From NCBI GenBank assembly GCA_945900785.1, contig CAMDJM010000001.1:1-64000 (forward strand): DNA of 64,000 nt, written 5' to 3'. The notes below the pieces were generated by a model. It did no database searches, was not told the origin of the DNA, and was given only the letters and a program-made list of their open reading frames with translations. Each line of letters starts with the position of its first letter. Positions within the stretch are counted from its first letter, which is position 1. Below are positions 33,197 through 43,600 of this stretch, in pieces. The translations under genes were made by a program, and so were the position numbers. The DNA is from Akkermansia muciniphila. GTDB lineage: Bacteria; Verrucomicrobiota; Verrucomicrobiia; Verrucomicrobiales; V1-33.

Positions 33197-35371
33197 ATGA
33201 CAGCGCGTTCTGCTTGCCGGGTGGCAGTCTGCGCCCTGCTGGGGCTAGCCGCATTGACGGGAATGGGCTGCGGACGGAAGGAAGCGATTCCGAAGACCAA
33301 GGCAGTGGCACCTGCGGCCCAACCGCCTAAAGGGGAGGGCTTGTCCCTGCGCCGGCAAATCGAGTCGCTGACTGGTGGAGCCACGCGCCTTGTGTGGGCA
33401 AGGGACATGGGGAAAGTGAAGGACGCCTTTGCCAACGGGAGCAAGCTGATGCTGATGGGATTGGATACCAGGCTGCCGTCCGGCGAGCGGGTGTTGGCTG
33501 CGGATCAGGGCAACTATTCCCGGCCGCTGTTTGCTCCGGATGGGGAATCGGTGGTTTTTTCCAGAAGGACCGCCGAAGGACCGGATGCTACCGCGCGCTG
33601 GCGATCCAGCATTTTTGCCGTGCCATGGTCCGGCGGGCCGCCGCAGCTCCTGCGCAGCGGATACGCGGTGGATGTGTGGGCGGAGCCCGATATGGGGCGG
33701 ATGTGGGTTTATGCCCTGACAACGATGAGGGATGGGGTGGGGGCCAATCCCGAGGGCTATCGCATGATCCGCTTTCCCCTGACGCAGCCTGACAAGGAGG
33801 AGGTGATATGGGAATCCGGCCTGCTCAGCGGGGATAATATTCAACTGGACCGCGCGGGAACGACGGCCAGTGGACTGATCCCCTGGCCCAATGCCGGGAC
33901 TTTTGATTTCAAGTCAGGACAGTTCATCCGCTACCGGAATGGCTGCTGGCCCTCTCTGGCCCCGGACGATTCCGGGGTGATGTGGGTGTTTGATGGTACG
34001 CATGAGAATCTACGCCTCTTCCTGCCGGGAGTGGAGGGGAACTGGCGGGTGCCGCTGGGGGATCTGGAGGTTCTGAAAGGAAAGGCAGCCTATCATCCCC
34101 GCTGGTCGAACCATCCGCGCATTTTCACCTTCACCGGCCCGCATCCGGTGAAGGTGAATCAGGGGAGCGGCAGGGTTTCCGTGATGCTGGCCCGCTTCAA
34201 CAGCAGCCTGACGAAAATCGAGGATTCCCTGAGCCTGCGCAACAGCAGCGGGGAGCCCGATTGTTTTCCTGACGTGTGGGTGGAGGGCGGCGGCACCGTC
34301 AGCCTGGAACGCGGAAAAATCGGCCCCAGGCGGGTCCAGGAACTGGCTGCGCTGCCCCGGCCGGCAGTGGCAGCGTGGAGCGCCCGGGCGGAAGGACTGT
34401 GTTTTGTCTGGGAACGCGCCACGGCCAATAACGATATACCGGGCGGCAAGCGTTCCTCCAGCATCACCCCGCAGCGTTATGCCCGCTACGGCTGCCGCTT
34501 TGATATGCTCACCGAAGGCGGTTCTTTTGTTGTCGATGAAATATCAGCGGCCGCGGTCCGCGCTGCTTTGGATGGCGGGGCGTGGTCCATTGAAATGGCG
34601 GTCACTCCTCTGACCACAGTCGCCGCCCGGCCCAGGGTCATTTTCCGGGCAGGACCCGGCTTGGAGCTGCAGCAAAGTGGGGCGGATTTTATCATTCATT
34701 GCAGCGGGAGGGACTGGCTGCTGGGGGCAGGCATCAGTGCCGGGCAGACCACTCATCTGGCACTGGGCCCGCCATTGCATCCCGGGGAGCCCCCGGTTGC
34801 GTGGATGAATGGCCAAGCGCAGGAATTGAGGATTTTTGAGGCAGCCCCCGGGACCGCCCTGGTGGAATCGGAAGGCATGGAAGTGCAATTTGGCAGCCGT
34901 CAGGATGGCTCGGCGGACTGGGCTGGGCGTCTGGAAACCATCGCCATCAACGCCTTGCCGGCAGATCCGGCAATAGTCGCGGCGCACGCGGCGTGGTGGA
35001 AGGAAAAACTGGCTGGATTAACGCCGCCCGCCCGCACCATCGTCCGCGCCCGGCTGAAGGAAGCCAGCCCGCGGGCCACGCCGGACAGTATCGGGGCCTA
35101 CACCCGCTCCTGGACCTCCGCCTTGTATGAAAAAACCGCACTCCTTTCCGGGCCGGACCCGGGAGCCACCTTCGGCGTGGCGCACTGGACTTTGCTGGAC
35201 CGGCAGTTGCTGACCGGCCCCCCCACCGCATTGGGGGATGAGCGGGAGCTGGTCCTGGAATCCATGGCCGATCATCCGGAAATGGATAGCGAACATGGAT
35301 CCGAGGAAATCCTGCCGGATGATCTGACCCTGTTCCTGGATGTTGGGGCACCCGGCCCTGCGGCGGAATAG
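33197..35371 (+). CDS. Lipoprotein with propeller-like and LamG-like domains
   Basis: About 724 residues from the chosen ATG, which gives a signal peptide ending LTGMGC, a good lipobox. An upstream ATG at 33143 is possible. The N-terminal half has TolB-like WD repeats, for example NYSRPLFAPDGESVVFSRR, typical of a beta-propeller. The C-terminal third has a LamG/concanavalin-like sheet (WSIEMAVTPL ... LALGPPLHPGEPP). No enzyme motif is visible. It probably sits in the outer or inner membrane as an extracytoplasmic sensor or scaffold; no partner is suggested by the neighbouring, convergent lipoprotein gene. Confidence 0.7.
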   Translation: MTARSACRVAVCALLGLAALTGMGCGRKEAIPKTKAVAPAAQPPKGEGLSLRRQIESLTGGATRLVWARDMGKVKDAFANGSKLMLMGLDTRLPSGERVLAADQGNYSRPLFAPDGESVVFSRRTAEGPDATARWRSSIFAVPWSGGPPQLLRSGYAVDVWAEPDMGRMWVYALTTMRDGVGANPEGYRMIRFPLTQPDKEEVIWESGLLSGDNIQLDRAGTTASGLIPWPNAGTFDFKSGQFIRYRNGCWPSLAPDDSGVMWVFDGTHENLRLFLPGVEGNWRVPLGDLEVLKGKAAYHPRWSNHPRIFTFTGPHPVKVNQGSGRVSVMLARFNSSLTKIEDSLSLRNSSGEPDCFPDVWVEGGGTVSLERGKIGPRRVQELAALPRPAVAAWSARAEGLCFVWERATANNDIPGGKRSSSITPQRYARYGCRFDMLTEGGSFVVDEISAAAVRAALDGGAWSIEMAVTPLTTVAARPRVIFRAGPGLELQQSGADFIIHCSGRDWLLGAGISAGQTTHLALGPPLHPGEPPVAWMNGQAQELRIFEAAPGTALVESEGMEVQFGSRQDGSADWAGRLETIAINALPADPAIVAAHAAWWKEKLAGLTPPARTIVRARLKEASPRATPDSIGAYTRSWTSALYEKTALLSGPDPGATFGVAHWTLLDRQLLTGPPTALGDERELVLESMADHPEMDSEHGSEEILPDDLTLFLDVGAPGPAAE

Positions 35372-35392
35372 CGCAAACCGTAAATCTTCCTG

Positions 35393-36073
35393 TCAGGGAT
35401 CCGCCGCTGGCACGGCTCCGGCGGCGGGGGTTGTTTCTGCCGGGGCAGGCTGCAACTCCAAGCCGGCCGCCTTGCGTGCCACGGTGGTTTCCGGTGTTTC
35501 AAAAACGACTTTTCTCAATACCCCATTCTGGAAGATGTGGTGGGTTTTGAGTTCGCCCGCCGGGGTCCATTCCTTCATCTCCCCATGCCAGCGCTCCTCT
35601 GCATCCAGGCCGCAGGTGGATTCCACCGCTCCATCCGGATACCAGCGTTTGTAAGGACCTTCCCCTTTGTCCCGGGCGTTGAGGTTCAGTTCGAATTTCT
35701 TTTGGCCGTTTTTGTGAAATGATGCAGCGTATTTCGGGAGTCCTTTTTCATACCGGCGGAGGGTTTTGGTGGTTCCGTCCTTGAAAAGCTCCAACTTGTC
35801 GCCATCCCGCTGACCGGCGGTGTAAGGCTCCTTCAGGTGCACCAGCCATGGTGCCCCGGCAAAGGCAGTGATGGCTTCCCCGGTAAACGGAGCGGCAGCG
35901 CCTGGCAGATAAGCCAAACCATCAGGCCGGACCTCAACCGTCACTGGCACTACCGCAGTTCTCACTTTTGCCGGGGCGGGTGCCTTCACCGCCGGTTTGC
36001 AGGCGATGCCAGTGCCGGCCATCAGCACCACGACTCCAGCACTTCTCAGCCTGATAAATGAAGATATTTTCAT
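35393..36073 (-). CDS. Lipoprotein with MORN/YwqK-type repeats
   Basis: A 226-residue lipoprotein (signal ending GTGIAC). The C-terminal half has repeated units such as FKDGTTKTLRRYEKG, YKRWYPDGAVES and MKEWTPAGELK, with the Y/W-x-x-G spacing of MORN_2 repeats found in YwqK-family proteins. These are often labelled antitoxin-like, but no toxin partner is visible here. The longer open frame upstream is rejected because the ATG at 36073 gives a clean signal peptide. Its end lies 21 bases from the convergent lipoprotein gene. Confidence 0.75.
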   Translation of the reverse strand: MKISSFIRLRSAGVVVLMAGTGIACKPAVKAPAPAKVRTAVVPVTVEVRPDGLAYLPGAAAPFTGEAITAFAGAPWLVHLKEPYTAGQRDGDKLELFKDGTTKTLRRYEKGLPKYAASFHKNGQKKFELNLNARDKGEGPYKRWYPDGAVESTCGLDAEERWHGEMKEWTPAGELKTHHIFQNGVLRKVVFETPETTVARKAAGLELQPAPAETTPAAGAVPAADP

Positions 36074-36364
36074 AAAATCCCATCGCCTGGGGCTTGTCCC
36101 AGGGCAAGTGACCAGTTTTCCTTTTTGGGCGGAGATAGGATTCCATTGGGAGTAGCCCCCCTGGCCTTGACATAAATGCGCCGGTGAGCCGCAGTCCCCG
36201 GCGTCTGCGTGGGCGTGTCCAGCACCATGGACCATTAGACGGTGGCGAACGGAAGTCCTCCGGTAACCACGGAAGGAGGTTAAGGAAAAGCATGGGAGAA
36301 CCCGCAGCCTGGCGGGGACAGGATCAGGTTGACGGGTCGGGGCGTTTTGTTAAGCTGGAAGGAT

Positions 36365-38115
36365 ATGAAGCGACTGGTCTTTCTTCCATTTTGCCTGACA
36401 ATGAGCTTTTTTCCCTGGGCGGCGGGGGCTCAGGACCTGAAGGCCTCGGCGGAAACGGCCTTTGCCGGGGATTTGTCAGCGGTGCAGTCCTTGCGCCGCT
36501 CCGGTCCGGCTGGATTGCAGGCGTTGTTGGAAGCGGCGGCACCGCAGATCGCGGAGTTGAGGCAGAACAAGCTGCGGCTGGAGGCGGAGGCGGTGCTGCC
36601 ACTCCGCACCGCCGTGGATGGCGTCGCGGGCCAGCGGGATGCCTTGGCTTCCGGCCTGTATTGGTTTACGGACCTAAAAGCCGCCAGGGCGGAAGCCGTG
36701 AAAACTGGCCGTCCGATTCTTTCCCTGCGTCTGCTGGGGAATCTGGATGAGGAATACTGCTGCGCGAATAGCCGGTTTTTCCGGACGGTGATTATGCCAA
36801 TACCACCGTCGCGGAACACCTGAGGAGCCACTACGTTCTGCACTGGAAAAGTGTCAGGCCTGCGCCCCTCCTCACCATCGACATGGGCGATGGCCGTCGC
36901 ATCAAACGGACCATCACCGGCAACAGCATTCATTATTTGTTGGATCAGGATGGCCGGGTGCTCGATGCCTTGCCTGGGATTTACAGTCCGGCGGCTTTTC
37001 TTCGGGCTCTGGGCGATGCTGGAGCAAATTTAACTGGTAAATCCCGCAAGGAAGTCCAAGCTTGGCACGGCCGCGAAGTGCACAGTTTATGTATCGAGTG
37101 GCTGGCAGCCGCAGTCAAAGCTGGGGTTTATGATGAAACGCTCCGCACTTCCCTGAAGAATTCCGGGCAAGCGGCAAGCTCCTGGCGGGCTCTGCTTGAA
37201 CAAGCATTTCCTGCCAGCAGTGCTGGCATTGGGGCAGAGTCTCTTTTGCCCGCAGAGTCGTCCCTGATCGATTCACAGAGGATCCGTTTCAATCCATGGT
37301 CCGATGCCATTACGGGAGCCGAGGAATTGCAGGGGCCTCAAAGGAGCAACCGGACTAAGATTGAGGTAATTAGGGAGTTTCCCTTTCCAACCGAATTTGA
37401 TCCTCCCAAGGGCATGGTGGAACGGCCCATTTTGAAACAGACCGTTCCTGAAGTGCCAGCCAATGAAGCCGCCCCAGTAAAACGGGAGGTCAAGCCACCG
37501 TCAGCTTCCGGGCTGGAGACCAGAAGCCAATTTCCCTATCCTGCTGAATTTGAATTTCCGAAGATTCCCAAGAGCATGGTGGAGGCACCGATCATGAAAC
37601 GGGCGCTACCCGGAAATGCGAATGAAGCGCTGGATCCCGCAACTCCTGCGAAGGCGGGGCCGTCGTTGGCGGGGAGAATGACTCAGGCGGCATGGGCCGC
37701 CATGGCAGCCCCTTGCCGCCAGTGGGTCCACCTTGATGAGGCCAGCCGGCGCTTCATGATGCAGAAACTGCCGGAGGGCATCGTGACAGAGGAGGAAACA
37801 GCCAGTGGTCAGGCAGCACACGCGGCGACGCCATTCGGGCGCATGCTGGAGCGCTTTGAGGAAGCGATCGCCCGCGACATGGTGCGCAATGAATATTACT
37901 ATCATACCCTGATCCACCAGTGGTTGGAAGAGGATCAGGAGGGCACGCTGACGGCGGATGAGGAAGCCTTGAACCGCCGCGTTTATCAGGAGTTGTTCCT
38001 GACGCCGGATTACGATGCCTGGCTGGGATTGGTCCCGGAAGACACCTACGCCGCTATCGAAAAGGACGGCTGCGCCTGCGACAAGGGAGCCCCGCCGATG
38101 CGGGCGAGGAAGTAA
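36365..38115 (+). pseudogene. Secreted protein with frame broken by a 1-base shift
   Basis: Two adjacent frames belong to one gene. The first (from ATG 36365) has a signal peptide (LVFLPFCLTMSFFPWAAGA) and runs to a stop at 36823. The second carries on the same family: the frame from about 36790 encodes YANTTVAEHLRSHYVLHWKS and continues to 38115. The join is near 36787-36792, where one base appears to be missing. The family is a thioredoxin-like secreted group I know from Verrucomicrobiota and Planctomycetota, with the block CANSRFFRT preceding LHWKSVRP and GDGRRIKRT. Function is unknown. It could be a sequencing error, a real pseudogene or, less likely, programmed frameshifting. Confidence 0.7.
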
Positions 38116-38157
38116 GGGGGGCTGGCCCCCGGGCTTTCAAGCCGGGCCGGCTGCCTT

Positions 38158-38290
38158 GGTTGGAGTTCTGCCTTCAGGCGGTTTGCCCGGCAAGACGCGA
38201 AGCGGTGAGCCGGGCCGGGAGGTTGATGGATTTTACAAGGTTCGCCGCTTCGCGTCTTGCCTTGAAGCCGCCTAAGGGCGGGACTCCAAC
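38158..38290. repeat. REP-like imperfect inverted repeat
   Basis: The arm at 38159-38210 (beginning TTGGAGTTCTGCC) and the complement of 38237-38290 (beginning GTTGGAGTCCCGCC) share the core GGCAAGACGCGAAGCGG and run for about 50 bases with scattered mismatches. The loop is about 26 bases. The gap holds nothing else; the unit looks like a small dispersed REP/BIME-type element. I cannot count its copies elsewhere in the genome. Confidence 0.75.
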
Positions 38291-38485
38291 AGAAGCACGG
38301 TATTCCTTGGGTGGTTTCATGGGTCATCGTTGGCCGGGGGGGCTTGGAATGACAAGGGTGGGGCTGCGGTGGCTTGAAGCTTGAAACGTCCCCGTTCCAA
38401 GGGGCATGGGAGAAATCCAGCAGCGGCATTCTCACGCTTTACGTCGGGGGGGCATCCGGTTTAGCGTCAGGTAGCTATCCCTCCC

Positions 38486-40588
38486 ATGCATCCGTTTCTT
38501 GACTCCTCCCTTCACATCCGTTGGTCCACCCTGACTCCGGAGCACATCGTCCCTGACATCACTCTGTCTCTCGATCAGGCGGCGGAAAAGCTGGAGGCGG
38601 TTTGCCGGACGGACCGCGGGCGCATGACCTTTGCCAATACCTTTCTCGCCTTTGAATCCAGCACGGCTGAACTGAGCGAAGCCTGGGGCAAGGTGGGGCA
38701 TTTGGATACGGTGTGCAATTCCCCGGACCTGCGGGCGGCCTACAACGGGATGCTGCCGAAAGTCACGGAGTTCTACACCAAGCTGATGATGAATGAGGCC
38801 CTGTGGGATCTGTTGAAAACTTTTGCGGATACCCCTGAGGCCAAAGCCCTGACCGGCGTGCAGAAACGTTACCTCGAAGAGACCCTGGCCGACTTCCGGG
38901 CCAGTGGGGCGGACCTCCCAGCTGACAAAAAGCAACGGCTGGAGGAAATCGAAGCCGAACTCGCCACGGTCACCCAGAAATACAGCGAAAACGTGCTGGA
39001 CTCGACCAATGACTGGGAGCTGATCCTTACCGATGAATCCCAGCTCGCGGGACTGCCTGACAGCGCGAAGGATGCGGCGCTGGCGGACGCTCTAGCCAAA
39101 GGCCGCGGCACGCCGGAAGTCCCGGCCTGGCGGCTCACGCTGAAAGCCCCCTGCATGATTCCGGTGATGGAACACGCGGATCACGAAGCCATCCGCCAGC
39201 AGATGTGGGAAGGCAGCACCGGCATCGGGCGCAAGGAACCATGGGACAATACCGGCCTCATCCGCACGATTCTCCGGTTGCGTGAGGAAAAGGCGCATCT
39301 GCTGGGCAAGGCGAACTTTGCCGACCTCGTCCTGGAGCGCCGGATGGCGCGGAATGGCACCAATGCGGTCGCCTTCACCGAGGACCTGCACCGCCGCATT
39401 ACCGGTGCCTTTACCCGCCAGAGCCGGGAACTCCAGGAGTTCAAAGCTGAAGCCGTGAGCCAGCCCACCAGTCCGCTGGAGCCTTGGGAAACCGCCTATT
39501 GGTCCGAAAAACGCCGCAAGGCGCTTTATGATTTTGACGGGGAGGAACTGCGTCCTTACTTCCCGATCGACGGCGTGCTGGGCGGCATGTTCCACATCGC
39601 CGAAACGCTCTTCGGCCTTAAAATCAAGGAGCGTCCCGCTGTTTTCCATGAGCCAGGCACCCCGGAGGATGCCCGGGAATCTCCTGACGAAATCGAAGTC
39701 TGGCACCCCGAAGTCAAATTCTACGAAATCCATAACACCCTGGGCACCCACCTGGGTTCCTTTTATGCGGACTGGCATCCCCGCGATTCCAAGCGCGGTG
39801 GAGCGTGGATGAACTATCTGAAAACCGGCTCGCCGCCCACGGGCGAACTCGACCGCCAGCCTCATCTCGGCCTGATCTGTGGGAACATGAGCCCGTCTGT
39901 GGCGGGCAAGCCTGCGCTGCTTTCCCACGGGGAAGTCGAAACGGTTTTCCACGAGTTTGGGCATCTCCTGCATCACCTTCTGGGCAATGTCGAAATCAAA
40001 TCCCTCAACGGCGTCAACGTTGCCTGGGACTTTGTGGAATTGCCCTCACAGATCATGGAGAACTTCTGTTGGGACCGTGAAACCCTCGATTTTTTTGCCC
40101 GCCACCACACCACCGGTGAGGTCATCCCGGCCAAACTTTTCAGGAAAATGATGGCGGCTAAAAACTATCTGTCAGCGGTGACCACCATGCGGCAATTGGC
40201 CTTTGGAAAAATGGACCTCGATCTGCACCGGCTGCCGGCCCCTGGCGATGACACGGATCTTGATGAGCTGACCGATGAGCTGTTAAAAGGCTATGTCATG
40301 CCCCTGAAGACGAAATCCCCTACCATGGCCCGCCGTTTCACGCACCTCTTTGCCAGCCCGGTCGGCTATGCGGCGGGTTACTACAGTTACAAATGGGCGG
40401 AGGTGCTGGATGCCGACTGCTTCAGCCGCTTCCAAAAAGAAGGCATCCTCAACCCGGCCACCGGCCACGCCTTCCGCGACTGCATCCTCAGCAAAGGCAA
40501 CAGCGAGCCGCCCGGGAAACTTTTCCGGGACTTCATGGGCCGCGATCCCGAACTCACGCCACTTCTGGAGCGCAACGGTCTGGTTTGA
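38486..40588 (+). CDS. M3 family oligopeptidase (PrlC/OpdA-like)
   Basis: A 700-residue cytoplasmic zinc metallopeptidase of family M3. The zinc-binding H-E-x-x-H motif is in VFHEFGHLLHHLL, and the downstream Glu is in the helix after it. The N-terminal helical region and the C-terminal YYSYKWAEVLDADCFSRF block match oligopeptidase A. These enzymes degrade short peptides, including cleaved signal peptides. The ATG at 38486 is the natural start of the family, beginning MHPFLDSSL. Confidence 0.92.
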   Translation: MHPFLDSSLHIRWSTLTPEHIVPDITLSLDQAAEKLEAVCRTDRGRMTFANTFLAFESSTAELSEAWGKVGHLDTVCNSPDLRAAYNGMLPKVTEFYTKLMMNEALWDLLKTFADTPEAKALTGVQKRYLEETLADFRASGADLPADKKQRLEEIEAELATVTQKYSENVLDSTNDWELILTDESQLAGLPDSAKDAALADALAKGRGTPEVPAWRLTLKAPCMIPVMEHADHEAIRQQMWEGSTGIGRKEPWDNTGLIRTILRLREEKAHLLGKANFADLVLERRMARNGTNAVAFTEDLHRRITGAFTRQSRELQEFKAEAVSQPTSPLEPWETAYWSEKRRKALYDFDGEELRPYFPIDGVLGGMFHIAETLFGLKIKERPAVFHEPGTPEDARESPDEIEVWHPEVKFYEIHNTLGTHLGSFYADWHPRDSKRGGAWMNYLKTGSPPTGELDRQPHLGLICGNMSPSVAGKPALLSHGEVETVFHEFGHLLHHLLGNVEIKSLNGVNVAWDFVELPSQIMENFCWDRETLDFFARHHTTGEVIPAKLFRKMMAAKNYLSAVTTMRQLAFGKMDLDLHRLPAPGDDTDLDELTDELLKGYVMPLKTKSPTMARRFTHLFASPVGYAAGYYSYKWAEVLDADCFSRFQKEGILNPATGHAFRDCILSKGNSEPPGKLFRDFMGRDPELTPLLERNGLV

Positions 40589-40677
40589 AATTTGATTTGC
40601 GGCTGGAGCCTGCCTGCGGGTTGGGTTGCGGGCCGTGATTTCAATCAAGCCCGGGCTGGAGGCTTTCGGCGCTGCTA

Positions 40678-43600
40678 TCAGGCTATGACTTCAAGCCGGC
40701 CGCCGCCGCCGTCGGTCCTGATGACCCGGATTTGGGTAGTGATACGCTCTTTCATGGCTTCCACGTGGGAGATCACTCCGATGGTTTTTCCGGTGGCCCG
40801 GAGGTTTTCCAAGGCAGCCATGGCGGTTTCCAACGTCTCGACATCAAGGGTGCCGAAGCCTTCGTCGATGAAAAGGGAGTCGATTCGGGAGCGGCCGCCT
40901 GCCAGTTCGGACAGGCCAAGGGCAAGGGCGAGGCTGGCGAGGAAGCTTTCCCCGCCGGAAAGGCTTTGCATGGAGCGGGTGCTGTCGCCTTGATAGTGAT
41001 CGACGATTTCCAGTTCGAGATCATCCGGACGAATCTGATCGCGGCGCAGGGAGTAGCGGGGGGAGAGTTGTTCGAGATGGGAATTCGCCAGCGCGGTGAG
41101 CCGCTCGAGGGTGAGGCCCTGGGCAAATTTGGAAAAAGTGAGACCGCTGGCCGAACCGATGATGCCGCTCAAGCGGGCCCAGCGTCCGTAGTCGCGGGTG
41201 GCGTTTTCGATGGTTTGCTGAAGGGCTCCATGGCGAAGACGACTTTCGTCATCGCGGAGGAGTTCCCCGGTGGCGACAGCATGGCGGCCCAGCAGGGTGG
41301 ATTGGGTGGCTTTTTGTCCGGTCTGGGCGGCTTCCAATGCCGGGAGGTTATTGGCGTCTTCGGCGGCAGCAGGCGGGAGGAGGGCGCGCTCCTCCGCGAG
41401 TTTTTCCTGACGGGTTTTGAGGGCAATCCCCCGGTTGTGAAGAGATTGCCCGGTGGCTTCCAAAGGAGCGATGGCGGCAGGTTCGGGAAGAGCAGCGTCC
41501 AGGGTGGGAATGTCAGGAAAACCTGCCGTTCCGGCGGCCAGGCGCAGGGAGGATTCAAGTTCGCTCAAGGCCGTTTTGGCCGTATAGAAGCGGGCCGTTT
41601 CTTCGCCGTGGCGGGAAGTGAGGGTGGCCAGCAGGGTGGAGGCGGCCTGGGCGGCCTGAGTGGCGGAGTCCCGCTGGGAGCGTGCCGCGCTGACTGAAAC
41701 AGTGAGGGCGGATTCAGCCTCACCCACGGCCTTGCTGCCAAATTTCTCCTGACGGATCCGGGCCAGTTCCGCCTGAAGCTTTTTCATCTCCGCCAGATGT
41801 TCCGCCGCAGTTTTCTGTTCAGGAATCAGGGTGGCGCGGTGTTGGGATTTTTCCGTCAGGCTGGCCTGAATCTGGCTGGCTTGGATGCTTAAGGTGCGGT
41901 GAACTTCGGCCTGGTTTTGCCATATTTTTTGCCGGGCCGCAAGACGCTGGAGGGACTCCCCGGCGGCGACCGGGGTAGCGGCGGTTTCCTGCCAGGGCTT
42001 TAAGAGGCCCGTAACTTTCCCGGCGGCTTCATCAGAAGCCGAGCGGGCCAGCTTGCCTTTTGCCATGATTTCATCCAGCAGGACGGCTGCGGCGGCCGCA
42101 GTGGATTGGCTGGTGGCCTGGGCAAGCCGCTTGGCTTGTGAGGTCTGGACGGCTTCCTGGGCTTTTTGGCGGGCGGTGGCCAGAGCCGTTTCGGCCGCAC
42201 GGATCGCGGGCAGCTTTTTAGCAAGGGCGAGGCAGCTTTCATCCTGCTGGCTGAGAAGGTCTGCCAAGGACGCAGCTTCGTCCATGGAAATGGCTCCGGG
42301 GGTGGTCAGCCATTGTTGATGGTTCGCTTCAAGGTTACGCAAAGTCTCAGCCAGGGCGCTGCTGGTGGATTTGATTTCGGTATCCAGGCGGGTGTGATTG
42401 GCGCGCAGGGTTTGTTGGACGTTTTGAAGCTGGGCGAGAGTGGTTTCGCTGGATTTTTGATCTGCCTGGAGTTGGGCAATCGCCGGCGATGGGACGGCAT
42501 CAGGATGAGCCCAGGGGTGCTCCGTTGAACCGCACAAGGGGCAAGGCTGGGAGGGCTGGAGGCTGGCGCGCCCGGACTCCAGCGTCTGAACGCGCTGGGC
42601 CAGGGTCAAAGCGGTGCGGCGGGATTCGAGCAGGATCGAGGCGGAGGATTCCTCCTTGAGATGAAGTGTTAGTTGTTCCCCGGCGGACTGGAGCTGAGCC
42701 CGAAGTTTTGCTAATTGTTCCTCCTGGTTTTGGCGGGTCGTTTGCAGGGCGAGGCGCTGTTGGTGAAGCTGCTGCAGGCCACTGAGAACCTGCCAGCGCT
42801 GCCCGGCGGCGGCGCGTTCTTCCTCCCATGCGGTGGCGGGCTTTTGCTGGAGCATGAGATCCAGGGCCTCCTGGGCCTGGGCCTGGGCCCGGGCGGTGCT
42901 TTGACAGGATGCCTCCAGTTGAACCAGTGATTCCGCCAGAGTGGCAGCTTCTTTTTTCGCCTGGGTCAGGGTGCTCCGTTGCTCCTTGAATTCACGTTCG
43001 AGACCCGCCCGCTGCTGTTCCTTTTCCAGCCACAGGCTGATGGCGGAGCTGATCGAAGGAATGTTATCCGGCAGCGCGGCATCGGCGGAGTGTTCCTGGA
43101 GCCATGCGGCGAGGATGCGCTCCTGCCCTTGGATTTTTTCCAGCGACTCCCGATGCTGGGCTATGTCCCTGTCAACATGCTCAATCTTTTTGGTGATGAA
43201 CTGACAAGCCTGGTTGGCCTTTTCCAGGCTGGCGGCGGCTGATTTCAGCTGGGTGTCGAGTTCCGTGATTTCACGGAAGAGCGGCCGCAGGCGGGCTTCA
43301 TCGGTTTCGACTTTGGAGAGCGCCTGGGCAGCAAGACCGAGGGCGTTGCCGGTTTGTTCCTGGGCAGTGCGGGCGGTGGGAATTTTTTCCCAGAGTTGCA
43401 GGAGGCTGGCTTCCTGCTTGATGATAGTTGCCTGTTGGGTTTTCCATTCGGCCAGGGGGACTTGGAGTGGCAGCGCCTGGCGGTGGGCGGCAAGGAGCAG
43501 GGCGGAGGGGGCAAAGGCGGTGTGCTCTTCGGCCAGGCTGGCCGCTTCCTGCTGAAGCTGTTGGGCTTCCCATTCGCAGAGCTGCGCCTTGCGGGCCTGC

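Noticed and set aside
35393-36073. Toxin-antitoxin pair suggested by the YwqK-type label
   Set aside because: No toxin gene is next to it. The MORN-like repeats and lipobox fit an envelope protein just as well.
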